64,000 nucleotides of DNA, taken from contig QCXZ01000064.1 of NCBI GenBank assembly GCA_025024175.1, forward strand, positions 56,131,325 to 56,195,324. The letters run 5' to 3'. Within the stretch, counting starts at the first letter, position 1. Each line of letters starts with the position of its first letter. The translations under genes and the position numbers were made by a program. The stretch comes from Rhyzopertha dominica (lineage: Eukaryota; Arthropoda; Insecta; Coleoptera; Bostrichidae). Below, one piece after another: positions 10,926 to 22,956 of this stretch. The notes beneath the pieces are model-generated. The model searched no databases and had not been told where the DNA came from. It saw only the letters and a list, made by a program, of their open reading frames with translations.

Positions 10926-12983
10926 TTGATTCAATTTGCAGCGGTTTTTTTCTACTAATATTGTTTAATGTTACATAGCTATGTTAACATAAACTGTCAC
11001 AAACGTGAGACATCTCGAAGTACTTTGTAGGAGCCGATAATTGCCAACTTGAATCTAGTGCTCTACTTTGCTCAAAAAATCGAGCCAGAGTGTTTAATGA
11101 TAACATATAAGTACAATACATTTTTGGGCTACATCCAAATGGTTAGCTACGACGGTTTAAATTGGGAAACGTATGGTAACAATTCTTGAGGTTCAGTACG
11201 CAGATACAAACATAGGTGCATATGCATATTTTATGCAGCATCAGCTATGTTTTGTCATTTATCTTCTGTGACTCTGTGAGTATAACGTTCGAAATGATAT
11301 AATCAAAGGTATAAGCTGCATAAAGAATTCTTGCTCACGATGCTGAGATTACGCAAAGGTAATAAATACGTTTATTATTATCAAGGAAGTTCTTTGAGAG
11401 ATACATGTATTAGGCTCTTAAACTGACTTTTTAATATCTTTTCTAGATAATAAGGGCAATATATTGCACTTTTAAAGAGGCATTTCATGGTGGTCACAAG
11501 ACAAAATATCGTTCCGACTAAATGATCATTAGTTGACTATGATTAACAAACATACATTCGGTATCCGTTTTTTTTGCAGAAATGTACCAGAGTGCATCAA
11601 CTTTGGGTAAAGTATGTATTTTTAAACCTGAAGTAGACTAGCATTGTACTGGATGGTGCACAAAGCAGCACAATTAACTGCAGTATATTAAGTAAAATTA
11701 CAAAGAGGAACACCATTCCAATAATTTTCATGACTTTTTTTATGCCGCATATCAATAATAATTTTGATTAATTTTACCTAATTTTTAAATGACTTTTTTC
11801 TTCTTGACTAAAACTGACACTAAAGCTTTTTAACTTGTATATTGTGTCCGAAGATATTAACAAAAACGCATCTTTTTGTATTTAAAAAAGTAATGCGCTC
11901 TCTTAACTAGACTTGAAGCAACTTTTTGATGGGTCCATTATTAGGGCACTTCTTTGATCCGTCTAATATGAAATTATCAGAAAAATTCTATTTAAGAATT
12001 AAGAAAACATGACTATAGGTTTCTTATTTTTTTGTGGGAAACATACTGGATTTTAGATACACCGGAAAGAACTCTTTCTCACCCTAGCATCGTATGACAG
12101 CTCTATCTCGTTTGCGCTCTTTCGTTAAAAAAATAACTTTATTTACTATACTTTGACAGGACACACTGTTTATGTATGAGTGCTAACAATTCTCATCCTT
12201 GAGTTGATTTCCACGTGATTATCCCCACTCGCGACGCTCTAATAGTGCCTCAAATGAAGCTGTTCCCAACCCCACGACAAAAAACGCGCGCAATACTCTT
12301 TTTCGCCTTTGTCGCGACGGAAGACGCACCGATATCAACATCCTGCCTGCACGAAGCCATAATTATTCCTGCGACAAAAACCAAAGAAAACCTTACAACT
12401 AATAATGAAATATCTATAATGGTTTCCTGTTGGGCATGTGTCGCGGTTAACCACAACAAATACCTAACCATAATGGCAAAGCAGCAGCTGCGCTATACGA
12501 ACGGGTGAGCTTTTATACGAACTTCAATGAGCGAGTATTATGCCATTAGATCTATCTTTTCACGGGCATGAATAAAGGAGAAGCGGTTTATAAAGATGCT
12601 TTTGTGGTGCAGTTAGAACCATGACATCATGCATGATTATTTTCGACCATGCCGAAGAATAAAAGAATGATCTGATACTCGCTGCGTCATAACTTTTAAG
12701 TTTTGGCTCTTGTGTAGTAGCATAATCATTTAAAGGAATCCAGACGATGGTCCGGAATAGGGAAGAAAACACAGGGTGTACAAGAAGAATGCTATATTTA
12801 AAGACGTAATAGTGAGGACCAAAATTACCACAAAAGTCTTAAGCAACGTGAGGCCGTAAAATAATGGTTTCGCTGATGATATATTTCTTTCTTCGAACAT
12901 TTATTTCCTATCATTTATTATTTACAAACAAATAAATAAAGCTACTAGCAAAAGCACAAGAAAATAAAGTTACATAAGAAAAC
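10926..12983. other. No recognisable gene
   Basis: About 2 kb of AT-rich sequence. Both strands are open over 12215-12508 (97 and 73 codons) in a locally GC-richer patch, but neither translation resembles a family I know, and frames open on both strands suggest composition rather than coding. Confidence 0.45.
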
Positions 12984-13136
12984 TCAAGTGCCTTTCTTCC
13001 GTTTCCAAGCACGCGTGACATCTTTGGGGGCATAATATTTGAACTTATTTCCTTCATTGGCTCGGATTTTTGCATTTTTTATAAATTCATAGCTGCGGCT
13101 CCCCGAAGCTATTTTCACAGTCGTACCATACACTGT
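12984..13136 (-). pseudogene. C-terminal fragment of an unrecognised protein, split by a PLE
   Basis: The minus-strand frame reading TVKIASGSRSYEFIKNAK and later FKYYAPKDVTRAWKRKK, then a stop, is coherent, lysine-rich and unlike nearby noise. The frame is entered upstream through the target duplication of the PLE insertion (13141-13986); on the far side of that insertion, at 13987 onward, the same minus-strand frame continues for only about ten codons before stops. It looks like the carboxyl end of a broken or single-exon gene, perhaps of an older mobile element. I do not recognise the family. Confidence 0.35.
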
Positions 13137-13152
13137 TCTCAAATATCTCCAA

Positions 13153-13839
13153 CAAGAAGTCATCAACACGCTGATACAGCGGGCAAAGCTAGTCAGCGAA
13201 CCAGACCACCTAGAAAAGGAATTAGAACATCTACGCAGAGCACTACAGAAGAACGGATATCCTAAGGCACAGATTGAGAAGGCTATCAACAAGCAACCAT
13301 GGAGGAAGGAACCAGAGAAGAACATCGCTGCAGCATACCTGCCCTACGTCAATGGATGTACAGATAAGATCGGACGGCTGCTGAGAAAACATCATATAAA
13401 CACCATCTTCACCGTCCCGAGAAAGATAGCTAACGCCTTTCCGAAATATCGTTCGACGACTGAGGAGCTACAAACACAAGGTGTGTACAGCATCCCATGC
13501 AGCTGTGGGAAGGTTTACATCGGCCAAACCGGAAGGCACNTCAGCACGAGAATCAAGGAGCACATGAGGGGCGCCAGAGACCGGCAAGGTGATAGGTCGG
13601 CTGTATCAGAACATCGAATGGAGACTGGCCACATCATCAAATTCGAGGAAGCACAAATGCTGTCGAGGGAAGCGAGATTCTGGCCGAGACGGTACAAGGA
13701 AGCCATCGAAATCCAGAAGAACCCGCACAATTACAACCGAGACCGGGGCATCGACCTACCTGGAATCTGGAAACCGGTCATGCGTAACAACGCCCACGCG
13801 TCAGTGACCCGGACGAGTATAAATACCCGAGCAGGCTAG
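13153..13839 (+). CDS. PLE C-terminal polyprotein: linker and GIY-YIG endonuclease (partial)
   Basis: An open frame of about 228 codons entered at the truncation point and ended by TAG at 13837-13839. The first 85 residues are the basic connector (LEKELEHLRRALQKNGYP). Then come the conserved AAYLPYVNG and GCTDKIGRLLRKHHINTIF segments, and from about residue 111 the GIY-YIG nuclease: GVYSIPCSCGKVYIGQTGRH, followed by the STRIKEH helix with the family Arg and a later Glu-rich part. GIY-YIG nicks target DNA for PLE integration. The CxC pair before VYIG is typical of PLE nucleases. There is no reverse transcriptase, so the product cannot be autonomous. One N in the nuclease codes an unknown residue. 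No promoter is expected at this truncated start. Confidence 0.85.
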   Translation, partial: QEVINTLIQRAKLVSEPDHLEKELEHLRRALQKNGYPKAQIEKAINKQPWRKEPEKNIAAAYLPYVNGCTDKIGRLLRKHHINTIFTVPRKIANAFPKYRSTTEELQTQGVYSIPCSCGKVYIGQTGRHXSTRIKEHMRGARDRQGDRSAVSEHRMETGHIIKFEEAQMLSREARFWPRRYKEAIEIQKNPHNYNRDRGIDLPGIWKPVMRNNAHASVTRTSINTRAG

Positions 13840-13863
13840 GACACTTCAGTTTCAGAGCTACTT

Positions 13864-13903
13864 CTGAGGAAGACACCGACATGAGTGTCGAAACGTCAAG
13901 GTC
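13864..13903 (+). ncRNA. Hammerhead-ribozyme-like motif at PLE 3' end
   Basis: Twenty-five bases after the stop codon the sequence reads CTGAGGA (13864-13870), one A, the stem GACAC/GTGTC (13872-13876 with 13885-13889), then GAAAC and GTCAAGGTC. This is the order of a hammerhead core (CUGANGA, stem II, GAAA, then a very short stem III before a GUC cleavage triplet). Hammerhead motifs are known from PLE terminal repeats. The extra A before stem II and lack of a clear stem I weaken the case. The same bases could simply encode or spell a conserved 3' tail. Confidence 0.4.
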
Positions 13904-13986
13904 TAATAACCAACGTGGGAACCAGCCCGGAAAACAACACGTCATCGACAACAACCACGGAAGCCTTCAAACCAAAATATCTCCAA

Positions 13987-16384
13987 TCTAGGATGTTTAA
14001 GTCTGTTGAATGGATCTAAAGGTGCATTCATTGTGAAACATTCTGAATCAATTAGCTTGGAAACAAGCTGATTGAACGTACGTGGTTTGTCTCACTTGAT
14101 TTATCAGCTAACGATCGTTTCGACCCCACCGTCATTGTCAAAGAGATAACAGCTTTATACTGAAGCCGAAACGATCTTCAGAGTTATCCAATGATAAATG
14201 AAATCACACAAAGCAAATGCTCTTTGTAAGAGATCCTTCCGCATGGAGATGTTTTTATAATTGGAAATCTCAGAAAAGACAATGGTTGCAAAGGAAGTAG
14301 CAAAGCTTCCACAAAAGGGCCCTGTCTTGTCTAGAGTTACAAACTAGGTATGGAAGATGAAGAGTTACCAGAACCATTTGAAACAAAGAAGCTGAAATTG
14401 TTAACAAATTAGTCATCCCAGATGGGTTCAAAGAACAAACTCTGAAAAGGCTACACTGCATAAATCCAAGAATCGTTAAAATCAAATTACTGACCGGGTC
14501 TTCTGTTTAGTAGCACACTTGGACCGTGACAATAACAGTCAGGTCTAAATGTCTTGAGATGAAGCTAATTCCAACACTTCAGCAGAAGCTGCAGGTAGGT
14601 CACATCGAGGCTTACAAAGGTTTTCGTTAATAGGGGAGCGTTCAGTTGGAATTAGTTCTATCAGTTTGCATGAGCCAATAGTATTTTCCGTATAGCAGGG
14701 GCTTTGCATAGCTCCTCCCTAAAAGGTCATGCAGACGACCGGTATACTCAGCTACAGAGAACCTGATAAAATGGGTAAAAAGCAACTATAATTTGAAACT
14801 TGTTAGATAAGTTCTTCCTACACAAACATACATATCCTCTTGTAGTTACTGGCCTAAGTGCTGCTTAATTATTAAGAAAGAGACAATTACGAACTTAATT
14901 ATACCATTTACATCGGATAAAACTGACTGTGGCCCTGGGCTCAGATGATTCTAGACAAGTTAATCAGTTTTTATGAGAAATTGTGGTGTGGAACCTACGC
15001 GGACGCCAGTTAGAATCTTTATATAAATAGGAGCAGCGCCACAAATAGCAACAACCACCAACAATAAATGGCCACAGTTCTAAAAGACATGTTAACCAAA
15101 TCTGGTTACAAACTAAAAATGTAATGCTAGATATAAGAATGGAATCGCGAAAAGCACAGCTTACTCACTGTCCAGAGACTTCCAGAGCGCAAGAAATGGA
15201 TCAATCAATGAGACGACCAGCTAGAGTACCATGCCACCTGGATAAATATTTTACCTAGTGGAAGGAAGGATAACTAGTGTACCTGCATTGCGCATGGCGT
15301 TTAGAAATAGTTTTTCTTTTCTCTTTCAGTATTGTTGTTCTTGAGATTCCTGTATATTATTATATAGGTGGTGGTTTGATTTGTTGTGTTCTCAGAAGTA
15401 ATAGCGCATTCAAATTGAATACACTTAAATCTAATTAAAATTACATTACAATATATAAAAAGATAGCAGTTCGTATTATTTTCAGGTATTCGCTGGAGAA
15501 TATCCACATACAAAGAGCCTTTTGTTGCACTAAGTGAAATATGATAATTAGTATATGATTACGAGGATCATTCCCAGCGGCGTTTTGTTGAAAACCGCCT
15601 ACTTTACAACTAGTAGCATGTAGTGGCAGCAGAGATAAGGAAAGTAATTGAATCGGCGTTTTATCTACATTATGAGCCGTTTGATTACATTACCTATTGA
15701 AGTCAGGTAAATTTGCGTTAAGTGATTTTTCACATAGCTCGCGGGTTTTATCTTGTATAGTACTTTCCTTTCACGGATAAACTGAGCTTTTCCTAGTTAG
15801 TTATTCGAACTAAACAGGGCGGACCAGCGATCTGCGTTCACTTGATTTACTTAAAGAACCACTCAGACGTTCTGGATTGCAGGATGTCGTTGATTTTAAT
15901 ACAGTGATCATTTAAATGACTTATTCAGTGATTGATATCGCAAGAAATTGCTTGCAAGTGGTTTTCGATAAACGAGCTTATAAGAGAATACTCATCAAAC
16001 AAATGACTAGGTCAAGCTTAATGTACTGCTGGCTGTCCAAAAATTTCCACCAAGCAACTACCCAGTAAATACAAAATTATATGATCTTGAGTAATAAGAA
16101 TTCTCAAATAACCCTCTATAAATTGACTGAAAACGATACTGTTGAAAACTGCCTTTATGCAAGGAGAACTTCCTGCTGCATAATAAATCAACGTTTATTG
16201 TCATAATCGCACAAAGGAGAATCCACACTGGATAAAGAAAGGCCACATTTAACACCCAGACTCTGTCAATGACTTTTTTAATATTCTTTATAGAAAATTT
16301 TAATTAAACGTGATTCGAGATTCTTGATGGAAGAACTAGTTGGGAATCTAGCTATTCTATTTCCTTGTTCTACAGAATATAGTT
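13987..16384. other. No gene seen; one small inverted repeat
   Basis: A short dyad pairs GATCGTTTCG at 14113-14122 with CGAAACGATC at 14167-14176. Read on the minus strand, the left arm follows TGACAATGACGGTGG and resembles another decayed PLE/hammerhead tail. The remainder has only short AT-rich frames. Confidence 0.4.
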
Positions 16385-17640
16385 TCAATAAGGTGGTGTG
16401 CCTCCCAAATTTGTAACATCACTACTACTTTTCATTGGGTTAGTTAGACTTGTACTGTAGACTGGATATGTGACATCTATGGTCGTAAATTTTACATCTA
16501 ATTTTTTTCGCACTTTTATGATACAAGTGATTATTTCTTTGGGCCACATTGCCATGTTCGCACACCAGATGCTAACCCAGATACTGAAGATATGCAAAGC
16601 ACGTATCCACAAAAAAGAATCCAATAGCGGCATATACCCGCTGACCGGTGGAACGAGGGGTCACTTAAGTATGTGCGATGAGTCGCTAAGTGTGGACAAC
16701 GCTATTTGCATGACAAAAAGCCGTACAGGGATTCCGCTGACCGGCTTGTTTTTATAATAACTTCCTAATAGAGCTTATGTTGATGAAGCGGTGAGAAATT
16801 GTTGACGATCTTCATTGACACGTTAGGGAATTGCAACTAATCGAGAACAGAACCAGCCTACTTTAAAAACAATACTCGTATTATGTGACATTGTTTTAAG
16901 GAAATTTTCTCTTCTGATAGGTCGTTTTTGCTTTATAGGGTGGATTTTAAGGAATAGGTTAAATGCGATATAATATAATTTATTTGCGAATCGTTGCTCA
17001 AAATTAAGTTTAAGCAATTGATTGTCAAACTTGAAAACTATTTATTTTATAGAAAAAAGTTTATCATTTGGAGGGGGACATCATACTACATGTACAAGGT
17101 CCATATTCGCTCTTAGAAGTGTCATCAATATCTTTTTTAATGATGCACCCTGCTTATTGTTTCATGTTTGATTGCCTTTTGTTCTCAGGCTGGCCGTCTT
17201 GACGTTTTTAACGTTTTGTGAAGAAAATGACATTTGCAGTGTTTGCGAAAATATCTTTGCAAGTAATAAGACAACACTTTGCGCTGGTAAACAGATAAAG
17301 TATTATGCTATTTAAAAATTTAAAAATGAATATTAAGTTTCGAATTATCGTAAAAAGGTAGCACTGTCAACCTGGATAAAACGTGGATAACTTGTACACT
17401 ATAAACATCATTTAGTATTCTTGTGTGTTAAGCTAGTTTTTTTAAGAATATATAATTTCATTAATAATGCTATTGCCTGCAAACAATGGTAACAGTTGAC
17501 AGTTATCTATAGATAAAAAACATTATTTATTGAATCTGGACTACTCTAGGCTACTAAGTTTAACAAGTGAAGATAAACTTATTGCTGTTGCATATACTTG
17601 TCAGTTTTCATTGTTTACCAGATACTGTACATACCTTTGA
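16385..17640. other. No convincing gene
   Basis: Frames of 82 codons (minus, 16385-16633) and 95 codons (plus, 16470-16757) overlap on opposite strands; neither translation shows a known domain. Unassigned. Confidence 0.4.
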
Positions 17641-17654
17641 AGAAGTTTACGATG

Positions 17655-18470
17655 GTCTAAAAAGCCGATATGTTTATCATTTATGGTGAAGCAGGAAAAA
17701 GTGAATCTTGCTACTAATTCATACACAAAAATATTTCCTCCATCACGCGTAACATTTTATTGGGTTGTGAAACAATTTTAGGAATCTGGAGAAATATAAG
17801 AGAAAAAAAGGCGACGAAAGAAAACAATAACTAGTGATACCAACATTTCTAAACAATATTATATCAACATAAATGGAGATTTTAAAAACCGAACTGCATT
17901 TTGTCAGTGGTCTGCAGAAGAAATGCATATTGACCTTCTCCACGTATTATTTGCTAACGAAAGTGGATTCTTAAACAATGACCAGGTTAATCGGTATAAT
18001 ATGCGTTATTGGTCAATAAAAAATCGTTACTGGTTATGTCAAGTGAATTATCAACAACCTTGGACAATTTATGTGTGGTGATAATATCTATAAAAGACTT
18101 TTAGTTCCGAATTACCATTACTACTGAAAGATTTGAGTTTACAAAGGAGACAGTCTAAGTGGTTTTAACTTAATGGATGTCCAGCTCATTATTCACAAGA
18201 TGCAAGACAAATATGAAATAGAGACTATAACAATAAATTGATAGGAAGAGAAGGCCCTATAAATTGGCCACCTTGGTCTCCAGTGTGTCTGGATTTTTTA
18301 AGGGGATAAAGTAAAGAGAGGGTTCAGATAATATACCTGGAATGAAAAACAACTTGAACATTGATTGATAACCTATCCGTGACTTTTTTCTTCATTATTT
18401 GTAAGGCATAACCTACATACACTCTAAATTGTGAAGGTGAACTGTACTTCAGGCTGAATAATAAATAGTA
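17655..18470 (+). pseudogene. Tc1/mariner (DD41D-like) transposase relic
   Basis: Pieces in order match the transposase at 5865-6900: MFIIYGEAGKSES near the start; FCQWSAEEMHIDLLHVLF; then ANESGFLNND, where the first catalytic Asp is Asn; NGCPAHYSQDARQI, where the second catalytic position is also Asn or lost; IGREGPINWPPWSP and LDF with the third Asp; a tail EGELYFRLNNK. Frames change at least twice and stops interrupt. I could not find matching terminal repeats, so element ends are undefined. The sequence differs enough from the other two relics to be a separate lineage. Confidence 0.7.
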
Positions 18471-19303
18471 AGGGCTGCACTGACCTACTGAGCAATAACC
18501 CACAAAGAAATATGGAATGCTAAGTAAAAGATCTCTCGCAAGATACTGTTAGTAGTTATAAATTATGATGACTGTAGATCGATATGCGAGCACTAGTCAT
18601 TACTTTAAATGCTTTCCCCACTTCCATAACAACTGAAATTGTATTGCGTGTTTTGTTTGTATTACCTGTAGGTGTAATAAGTTTCCTTAGATCTAATATT
18701 GTTCTTGCTCCTTTATATTTTCCTATAAATACCTTCGGTGCCTCGCTTGTTTCAAAATTTTGCCATACCTTTTCAATTAAACTAAAACAGCGGAAATAAT
18801 GCAGCTAATGACCACTAAACAAGGTTTCTGCCTAATAATACGTTTTTAATGCACCCAGTGCGTGTACAGCGCTCTTTAAGAGGGTGAGCAACGCTTCCTG
18901 CTAGGGAGGTACCCATTTTTCTGGTGGTGCGATAACGTTGACGTTGATACTAATGCATGTTGACTAAATACCATTAACCACCCTTCATTCAGTGCAGTTG
19001 GAATATCTTTGTGTGTTATTGAAAGCTAAAGACTGAATTCGTCATACAAGAATCAGTTAATTAATGAAGAATGCTGTCCTTTTTGACAAACGCTTAAACA
19101 AGGCATATTTATTGTGACCAAAAATGAAAATAACCAAAACTCTGCTCTGTCATGTAATTTCTACATAGATGCTATTGCTCTAACGATGTGTTGAATTCAT
19201 CTATGCTGAACTGACTATTAAACAAAGCTTAATTCTTAAGCCTTGACAGTTTATATCTCTTCCTAAAATTTCCCGTTTTAACAAGAACGCATTCGCTTAA
19301 CCT
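18471..19303. other. No gene seen
   Basis: A 71-codon plus-strand frame at 18584-18799 has no recognisable similarity. Otherwise AT-rich spacer. Confidence 0.5.
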
Positions 19304-20407
19304 AATTGGGTATTTGCTATGTATTTATATTTTATTAAATTGCATATTAATAGGTAGCATATAATCCACAAAACAGCCGTGACAGCTTATAAATTCGAAA
19401 AAATGGATCCTAAGGTGTATTTTTAATATTAAAAATGTGAATAGTTAAAGGGACCACTAAAACGCGAACATATTGGCCGTGACGTCAGGTGTCTTATAAA
19501 TGGTCGCGTGTTTACATCTGGGGCAGCGCGTCACACGTCAGTTTCAGCCCGTCAATTTAGCAGTTTTTGTTAGCGTTCATTTTGTGACAAGCGAATTAAA
19601 ATACGCCAAGAAAAAGTGAAATACTTATGAATTATGACTTCTGAAGGCATGTTCATTGTTATGGAAGTTGTGTACAGCGATGAGCGGTTCAACGCGTCGG
19701 AGATGAGGAACGTAAAAACAACAGCATAAGTGAACTTTTTATCAAATTAACTTAGCATTTTTAATTTGATCACAGTGGGTTATTAGAAACATACTATTTA
19801 TAAACATAAAAATGTAAGAATCAAAAATGTACCCTAAATAATAATAATAATAAATATAAATTGCCATTTATTTTCAGGGCTCTTGCGGCTCGTTCCCAGT
19901 CTGGCTAACAGTCGAACGTATGGGGAACAACGTCGTTCTTTATTATAGCATTTCCCTCTATCAACTTAAAACGCATATAATTTTTCACATCCTCTTCAAG
20001 CTATAACACAATGGAAACTGAATGGTAAACACTTATAACCCCAAAAAGAATTATAAAACTTATTTTGTTTTCCGTACATAATAGATGCTTGTAAAACTAC
20101 ACAAATCACTTTTTGGTGCGACCTCTTACACCGTCCTTTCAATAAACACCACACGAAAGTTTTTCCAATACAAGAATGATACTACACCATTAAACAGCAC
20201 GCTCCTCGGTAATGTTTACATGACACTTGACGTCACGAGTTGAATAACCTTGGATAGAAGCGTTTTGGCGGTGACTCCTAAGATTCGAATTTCAGACCTG
20301 AAATTCTCTGCTTACAAATATTTTTTTTTGTTTTTTTAACATGGCGTACGATATATATGCACTTCATCATTTTACGTAATTTTTAAAAAAAGTGATAATA
20401 CCCAATT
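19304..20407 (-). mobile_element. AATT/THAP element, copy 1 (THAP exon deleted)
   Basis: AATT at 19304-19307 and 20404-20407 brackets a 1096 bp insert whose ends are GGGTATT and AATACCC. It matches copies 2 and 3 end to end in the opposite orientation, except that about 180 bp holding the THAP exon is missing: the sequence joins directly from TATG-x-GGAAAACAAAA to TAAGTTTTAT at about 20071-20085 (minus strand), and the rest of the intron and second exon follow. TGACGTCA stands at 19480-19487 and 20228-20235, about 170 bp inside each end. The shortened length relative to 1275 bp fits this internal deletion. Confidence 0.85.
19637..19729 (+). CDS. Small conserved frame inside AATT/THAP element copy 1
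   Basis: A 31-codon frame beginning MTSEGMFIVMEVVYSDERFN and ending in TAA. The equivalent frame in copy 3 (52689-52784, minus) begins MTSESKFIVMEFVYTDERFN, differing mainly by substitutions. It lies downstream of one of the TGACGTCA palindromes and points toward the element centre. It may be the first exon of a second gene of the parent element or a chance frame; I do not recognise it. Confidence 0.35.
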   Translation, partial: TSEGMFIVMEVVYSDERFNASEMRNVKTTA

Positions 20408-20955
20408 GTTGCTTAATCATACGAATTTTTTCAAATTTACAAACCTACCTTACTCTGATCTCAGTTCAACATATGTACTTCATTTATCAAAAACTTTTTC
20501 GCATTAATGGCTCAAGTTATGTCCTTACAAGGCTATTCTTTTCAATAGGAATGTGGTCAGATCTGGCATGTATTTGATATCTGTCTATGTGTGTTGGTTT
20601 TCTGTAAACTTTATTTCTTAACTGACCAGTGCTTTCATTGTAGATTTTGATATAAATCATCATTTACATACGAGTAACATATAATTGCCAACATTTAGGT
20701 TTAAATTAAAAAACTGGTAATCCAGTTTGCCACTAAAGGACATAGAGATTTACAAAAGTTTAACCTTGCGTTTGGAGAATCGATTACGTTAATTAATACA
20801 TGTTGAACCAAGCAAATGAGTTTTAGTTGGCAATGCACTATCATTGACTATATGTAGAGTGTGTCGAATAATTCTTTAGAAATTTTGGAAGAATAGAAAT
20901 ATCTGTAAGGATCCTTCAGAATAAGAAGAAGATTTAGACAAATCAATTTTCGACA
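20408..20955. other. No gene seen
   Basis: Short AT-rich frames only. Confidence 0.5.
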
Positions 20956-21130
20956 ATAATCCTGCATCACTATTTATGCCTTTTTCAACACTACACTTGG
21001 AATGGTATCAGGCTTGTTTGAACTGGAACGTAGGGTAGATCTTCATTTGCTTCAGTGATGAGTCGAAATTCAGCTTAGAATGGAACACCGACAGTAGATC
21101 GCCCTTAGTATTCATTATGGGTAGTTTACT
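20956..21130 (+). pseudogene. Tc1-like transposase scrap
   Basis: A frame around 21001-21120 reads EWYQACLNWNVG, stop, then IFICFSDESKFSL. This resembles the Tc1-family segment around the first catalytic Asp (a W..ARLNW helix followed by VLFSDESKF). No second or third catalytic block could be read downstream, although a 66-codon frame follows at 21243. Short and decayed, so assignment is tentative. Confidence 0.4.
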
Positions 21131-22154
21131 TACTTCTTTCAATAGAGATCAGTAACAAAGTGTTCAAAAAGGCTTACCACAAGAAGACATCGAGCACTTG
21201 TTGTAAGTTTTAGTTGTTCAATTTGAACCAAATTTTAAACCTATGTCCTGGCATAAAGATTCAATACAAAAACATCTTGTCATCGCATTACTTTTGGACT
21301 TCGGTATAATTACGTGGGTCGTTGGTTTTCTTGCATCAATTAACTTAGATATATCGTGTCAATTAAAACGCTATGGTCGATTACTTTCAAAAAAACATTT
21401 ACCAAAATGTAGGACGAAAAACGTAAACAGAAAGCCTTTCTAAATTACACATGTGGAACATCCAAGGTACTGATTTATGCTTGCGCTTTTATTCAAATCA
21501 CGCAGATATCTGTATCAATTAAGCGCCGTTTACCATTAAATTAATAGCCGACGTCGCTTCCTGAAAGAAACCATTCTTGAAACATCGCATTATAATGAAT
21601 CCACACAAGAAGGAGGCTAATTAATTACTAACAGTGGATAAGCACTATTTAATACCACAGACACGAAAAAGTGCTCGGTCCGATGAAACTGTTATTTACC
21701 AACGTCCGCCTTTCGCCGTAGACGTCGTTCAGACGGCATAATCGACGGANGGAATCGATTTCATCGGAATAAAACGCCACTTAAACCGATCGCGAAATCT
21801 TTCGCTCCTATTATTTTTGGGCTCGCATTAATTGATTCGAGAGGCGCTTTACAACTGGTTGTTTTTTCTTAATTAAGGTTCTGGTAAAAGTGATGTCTGA
21901 GCTGTTGTAATCTAGAAAGGCTGTAGAAACAATTTAGGTATACAGTATACAGCATTTATTTAGGATTTATACTTTTGTAGTTAGACTGGATTTCATTTTG
22001 CTTTAGGATTTTGTGCTTTGTTAATTGTTTTAGAAAACGTTTTCACACTCTTTTTAGTGGCGTAATGCATACATATTTTTCTGCTATTACTACCATTATT
22101 TGCATTTGAAGCTTTTATAAAAGTTGTGGTTGTCTAGGGTAAATTGCAGCAATA
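21131..22154. other. No gene seen
   Basis: Contains a GC-richer patch at about 21690-21850 with many CG dinucleotides and one N (about 21750). It looks like neither coding sequence nor a known repeat, and might be conserved non-coding DNA. Confidence 0.4.
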
Positions 22155-22956
22155 TACAGGGTGGCCCACCGAAAGCGTGTGTCATCCTAAAAATTCTTTC
22201 AAACTTGTCAGTGATACCTCATTAGAAGGGGCTTGTCATTTCCCTACAGTGCTGCTTAGTTTTTGAAAATCGATCCAATCTTTTAGAAAATATGGAGCGT
22301 TGAAACTCCACCAACAATGTGTGATAAAAAGTCGATTCAATTTTACTTTCAAATTTATCGTATTATTGAAATAAATTCCTTCAAATGAATTTGCTGTTTT
22401 TGCCGATTGGCAAAAATTATCAAGTTTCTTTCTTCACGTTTAAATTAGGTCAAGTAGTTGCTACATATCCGTCGTGGTTAAAGTGTTTAAAAATTGTTGA
22501 CCTTAAAATTTATCATTATGGTGTATTCATTTACAAAAAGAGTGCAAATTATTGAGCTTTTTCGCGCAGTTGGTTAAACGGCATCCTAACAAACATACCA
22601 GTGGAGAAATTTTTCACGAATTGATGACAAAATTTCGAGAAAGAGAGTGCGGCTCATAAAAAGAGGCAGCTTGAAAATCGGGTACCAAATGAAGCTAAGG
22701 AGATACCAGTATTGAGGTAAGTTGCAGTGTACAGTACGCTAAGTACTAGTGTCCAACGGGTATTAAAAAATGCAATTTCCATCCTTATAAAATTTGCTTA
22801 GTGGAAAAACTAACTGAAGACGACTTTAATTGTCGCTTGCAATTTTGTGAAGTTATGAGTGAGTGAGCGTTAAACAATAGTAATTTCCTATTTAATTTTA
22901 ATGTGTGTTTTTCAAACGAGTTTTCCTTCTTCTTAAATGGTTTAGTGAATCGCCAC

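Larger units (their letters stand above)
13141..13986 (+). mobile_element. 5'-truncated Penelope-like element with 12 bp target duplication
   Basis: The 12-mer AAATATCTCCAA occurs at 13141-13152 and again at 13975-13986, exactly bracketing the insert. The inserted 822 bp holds the post-RT linker and GIY-YIG domain of a PLE in one frame, then about 135 bp of 3' sequence with a hammerhead-like motif. The reverse transcriptase is missing through 5' truncation, typical of target-primed retrotransposition. It is markedly GC-richer than its surroundings and little decayed (one N, no stops), so it is probably among the younger insertions here. Confidence 0.85.

Noticed and set aside
12215..12508. 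Frame of 97 codons (plus) with an overlapping minus frame of 73 codons
   Set aside because: Open on both strands without any recognisable motif; probably a locally GC-richer non-coding patch.
14113..14176. Dyad with CGAAACGATC arms considered as another hammerhead
   Set aside because: CUGANGA is not present at the right distance; kept only as a note in the spacer entry.
16385..16757. Possible membrane-protein exon on minus strand
   Set aside because: Hydrophobic stretch exists, but no acceptor/donor pair or family resemblance that I can defend.
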